This document shows positions 61,939 to 64,000 of a DNA stretch of 64,000 bases, piece after piece. Positions within the stretch are counted from its first letter, which is position 1, and every line of letters starts with the position of its first letter. The DNA comes from Planctomycetota bacterium. GTDB lineage: Bacteria > Planctomycetota > UBA1135 > UBA2386. The notes beneath the pieces were generated by a model. That model was not told the origin of the DNA. It saw only the letters and a list, made by a program, of their open reading frames with translations, and ran no database searches. Location: positions 62,001 to 126,000 of the forward strand of contig JAEUHR010000047.1 in the NCBI GenBank assembly GCA_016794425.1, in the 5' to 3' direction. A program made the position numbers and the translations under genes.

Positions 61939-62675
61939 TCGAACGCAAGACCGTGTCGCTCGGCGAACGCTGGCGCCGCGAGGCCACGCGCGGCATCGAC
62001 GACCAGCGGCTCGCCGCCGCGCTCGAAGCGCTGCCGAGCATCCGCAAGCCGATGGTCCGCATCCGCGCCGGTTCGATCCGCGCCGAGATGGAGGGCTCGA
62101 TGGGCTCGATCCACGAGGTCAGCCTGCAGATCCGCACGCTGCCGCAGAAGGACTGGCCGACGCTGGTGCGCGTGCTGCGGCGCAGCAAGTCGATCGTCGA
62201 GGCGCTCGACCAGGGCCGCGTGCCGCGTTCGTTCGACCGGCTGGTCGCGCGCATCGTCGGCGAGCCGCTGTTCCCGGATGCGCGCAGCGTCACGTTCGGC
62301 TGCTCGTGCGATCTGCCCGAGAAGCCGTGCCGGCACGTACTGGCGCTGCACGAGCTGTTCGCACGCCGGCTCGACGAGAAGCCGTGGGAGATCCTGATGC
62401 TGCGCGGCGTCGACCTGCACGCGTTGCTGGCCAAGGTGCAGCAGCTGACGCCGGACGACGACCTGCCGCCGCTGGCGTTCGGCGTGCCCGAGGAGCCGGT
62501 GCTGTATCCGGACGCCGAGGACGCCGACCTGGGCCAGCCGCTGACATCGGCGCAGGTGCGCTGGTTCCTCGGCGACCCGCCGGCGCGGCTCGTCGATTCG
62601 GTGCTGAACGCGCTCGACGCGCTGCCGGCCACAGCGCCGCCGCCGCCGGCGCCGCCGCCGTCACCGATGCGCTGA
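61935..62675 (+). CDS. SWIM zinc-finger protein
   Basis: A 246-residue protein with the SWIM motif CxC...CxH: C123, C125, C132 and H134 (FGCSCDLPEKPCRHV). An N-terminal helical domain precedes it and a Pro-rich tail ends it. SWIM fingers bind DNA or protein. This type is frequently encoded directly after a SNF2 helicase, as with ywqA-ywqB of Bacillus subtilis, and the two presumably act together. The GTG start overlaps the helicase stop. Confidence 0.9.
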   Translation: MIERKTVSLGERWRREATRGIDDQRLAAALEALPSIRKPMVRIRAGSIRAEMEGSMGSIHEVSLQIRTLPQKDWPTLVRVLRRSKSIVEALDQGRVPRSFDRLVARIVGEPLFPDARSVTFGCSCDLPEKPCRHVLALHELFARRLDEKPWEILMLRGVDLHALLAKVQQLTPDDDLPPLAFGVPEEPVLYPDAEDADLGQPLTSAQVRWFLGDPPARLVDSVLNALDALPATAPPPPAPPPSPMR

Positions 62676-62696
62676 CGCGCGCCGCGGCTCGCGGCG

Positions 62697-63224
62697 CTAT
62701 TGCTTCGCGGCGCGGCGGAACACGAAGCGCTGCTGTTTCGAGCCGTCGAGCTGCTCGATCGTCGCGACCAGGCCGTCGTCGGTCTTCTCGTAGCGGATGC
62801 GCTGCGGGTGGTCGTGCTCGGGGTTCTCGAACACGAGCCGGCCGTCCTCGAGCGTGCGCAGCAGGAACGCGGTGCCCTTGCCGCCGCCCGGTTGCGCGAT
62901 GTAGGCGATCGCGCCGCGCGACGCCGTGATCCGCAGGTGTTCGAACGCGAGCGTCTTCGTCGCCGAGAACGTGTGCGACGACCCGAGGATCGTGTTGCCC
63001 TGCAGCGGCCGCCAGTGCTCCTCGGTCGTGGTGCCGCCGTCCTGCAGCACCCAGGTGCCGCACAGCCACGTGAGCCGCTGCAGCAGTCCGGCGTCGACCT
63101 GGCCCGGCGTCAGGTCGGCCGGCGCCGGCTTCGGCGGCTGCGGCGGCGGATCCTGCGGCGCCGCGAACGGCAGCGCGGCGATGGCAGCGAGGACGGTGAA
63201 CGTGACGGCGGCGGCGTGCGGCAT
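62697..63224 (-). CDS. Exported DUF6265 protein
   Basis: A 175-residue protein with a signal peptide (about 1-22) and a Pro-rich linker. A lipocalin-like beta domain contains LTWLCGTWVL, TEEHWRPLQGNTILGSS and FENPEHDHPQRIRYEK. The WLxGxW and FENPxHDxPQxIxY pattern is that of DUF6265, whose function is unknown. It is convergent with the SWIM gene across 21 bases and lies 51 bases downstream of pntB. Confidence 0.85.
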   Translation of the reverse strand: MPHAAAVTFTVLAAIAALPFAAPQDPPPQPPKPAPADLTPGQVDAGLLQRLTWLCGTWVLQDGGTTTEEHWRPLQGNTILGSSHTFSATKTLAFEHLRITASRGAIAYIAQPGGGKGTAFLLRTLEDGRLVFENPEHDHPQRIRYEKTDDGLVATIEQLDGSKQQRFVFRRAAKQ

Positions 63225-63275
63225 GCGGGACCTCGGCGCCGACGATACCGCGCCGGGCCCGCCGCCGCGGCGGCG

Positions 63276-64000
63276 CTACTTCAGGTCCTTCACTTCCTTG
63301 ACCATGCCCTCGAGCGCTTCCTTCGCGTCGAGGAACACCATCAGGCAGTTGTCGAGGTCGAACAGCGGGTTCTTGATGCCGGCATAGCCCGGCGCCAGCG
63401 AGCGCTTGATCACGACCACGGTGCGCGCCTGGTCGACGTCGAGGATCGGCATGCCGGCGATCGGGCCGGTCTGCTCGCGCGCGGCCGGGTTCACGACGTC
63501 GTTGGCGCCGACGACGATCACGACGTCGGTGTTCTTGAAGTCGCTGTTGATCCTGTCCATCTCCCACAGCTGGTCGTACGGCACGTCGGACTCGGCCAGC
63601 AGCACGTTCATGTGGCCGGGCATGCGGCCGGCGACCGGGTGGATCGCGTAGCGGACCTGGCAGCCGCGCTTCTGCAGCAGGTCGGCGAGCTCGCGCACCA
63701 CGTGCTGCGCCTGCGCGACCGCGAGGCCGTAGCCCGGCACGAAGATGCACGACGACGCACCGTCGAGCAGCATCGCGACCTCCTCGGGCGTCGTCGACTT
63801 GATCGACTTGTAGTCCTTCGCGTCCTTCGCGACCGTCTCCTCGCCCATGCCGCCGAGCAGCACGTTGCCGAGCGAACGGTTCATCGCCTTGCACATGATC
63901 TGCGTCAGGATCAGGCCCGACGTGCCGACCAGCGCGCCGACGACGACCAGCAGCGGGTTGTTGATCACGAAGCCGGCCGCGGCACCGGCGATGCCCGAGT
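63276..64000 (-). CDS. pntB: NAD(P) transhydrogenase subunit beta (3' part only)
   Basis: The visible 241 residues are the C-terminal half of PntB, the proton-translocating enzyme that makes NADPH from NADH. A final membrane segment (PLLVVVGALVGTSGLIL) precedes the NADP-binding domain, which contains VPGYGLAVAQAQH, VAGRMPGHMNVLLAE and VVGANDVVNPAAR, all conserved in the family. The start lies beyond the right edge of the window. Confidence 0.95.
   Translation of the reverse strand, partial: SGIAGAAAGFVINNPLLVVVGALVGTSGLILTQIMCKAMNRSLGNVLLGGMGEETVAKDAKDYKSIKSTTPEEVAMLLDGASSCIFVPGYGLAVAQAQHVVRELADLLQKRGCQVRYAIHPVAGRMPGHMNVLLAESDVPYDQLWEMDRINSDFKNTDVVIVVGANDVVNPAAREQTGPIAGMPILDVDQARTVVVIKRSLAPGYAGIKNPLFDLDNCLMVFLDAKEALEGMVKEVKDLK

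Overview
This is 64 kb of very GC-rich bacterial chromosome, roughly 70% G+C judged by eye, densely packed with about 50 protein genes. I found no rRNA, tRNA, CRISPR array, insertion sequence or prophage. The gene content points to the phylum Planctomycetota. The evidence is a long envelope operon of vWA/BatA-like, DUF4175-like and PQQ/TPR proteins, a carbamoyltransferase-SxtJ-DUF5989 cassette, and an alternative complex III/caa3 oxidase operon. This placement is an inference from families and neighbourhoods, not from a marker gene.

Positions 1-19,068 (minus strand) hold twelve consecutive genes, most overlapping by 1-4 bases (ATGA, GTGA or TGATG junctions). All appear to encode exported, lipidated or membrane proteins: a PQQ-propeller/TPR protein, an alpha-toroid (squalene-cyclase-like) protein, a BatA-type vWA protein, a second vWA protein with a glutamine-amidotransferase-like region, a DUF4175-like protein, a coiled-coil protein, a TPR protein, an NPCBM-domain protein, and three HtrA/PDZ proteins. 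Only the first HtrA keeps its catalytic triad. The other two have lost all three residues. A lipoprotein cut by the window edge closes the set.

Positions 19.3-27.7 kb contain a HEAT-repeat protein that ends in a six-blade propeller with an exact 120-base DNA period. Opposite it runs a minus-strand cluster: peptidase MA-like lipoprotein, Bor-like lipoprotein, beta-CASP ribonuclease, DapF, LemA and an M48 membrane peptidase. Positions 27.8-33 kb hold small unknown proteins, a PIG-L deacetylase with extra domains, a metallophosphoesterase and a six-helix membrane protein.

Positions 33.1-34.8 kb carry parA-parB with a near-consensus parS site inside parB. This suggests the replication origin is not far away. 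Next come a YfgM-like/cyclophilin fusion that looks catalytically degenerate, a lipoprotein, an HNH endonuclease, a degenerate peptidase MA-like protein, a large exported protein, HemW, a group-2 sigma-70 factor and the carbamoyltransferase cassette.

Positions 46.1-59.1 kb form a plus-strand respiratory operon: actA-B-C-D-E-F, a 107-residue membrane protein, a SCO copper chaperone, then coxB (with fused cytochrome c), coxA (type A2), coxC and coxD. Together these would oxidise quinol through alternative complex III and pass electrons to a caa3 oxidase. The window closes with a SNF2 helicase/SWIM-finger pair, a DUF6265 protein and the 3' part of pntB. The only stretch over 300 bases without a gene is 45,370-46,078.
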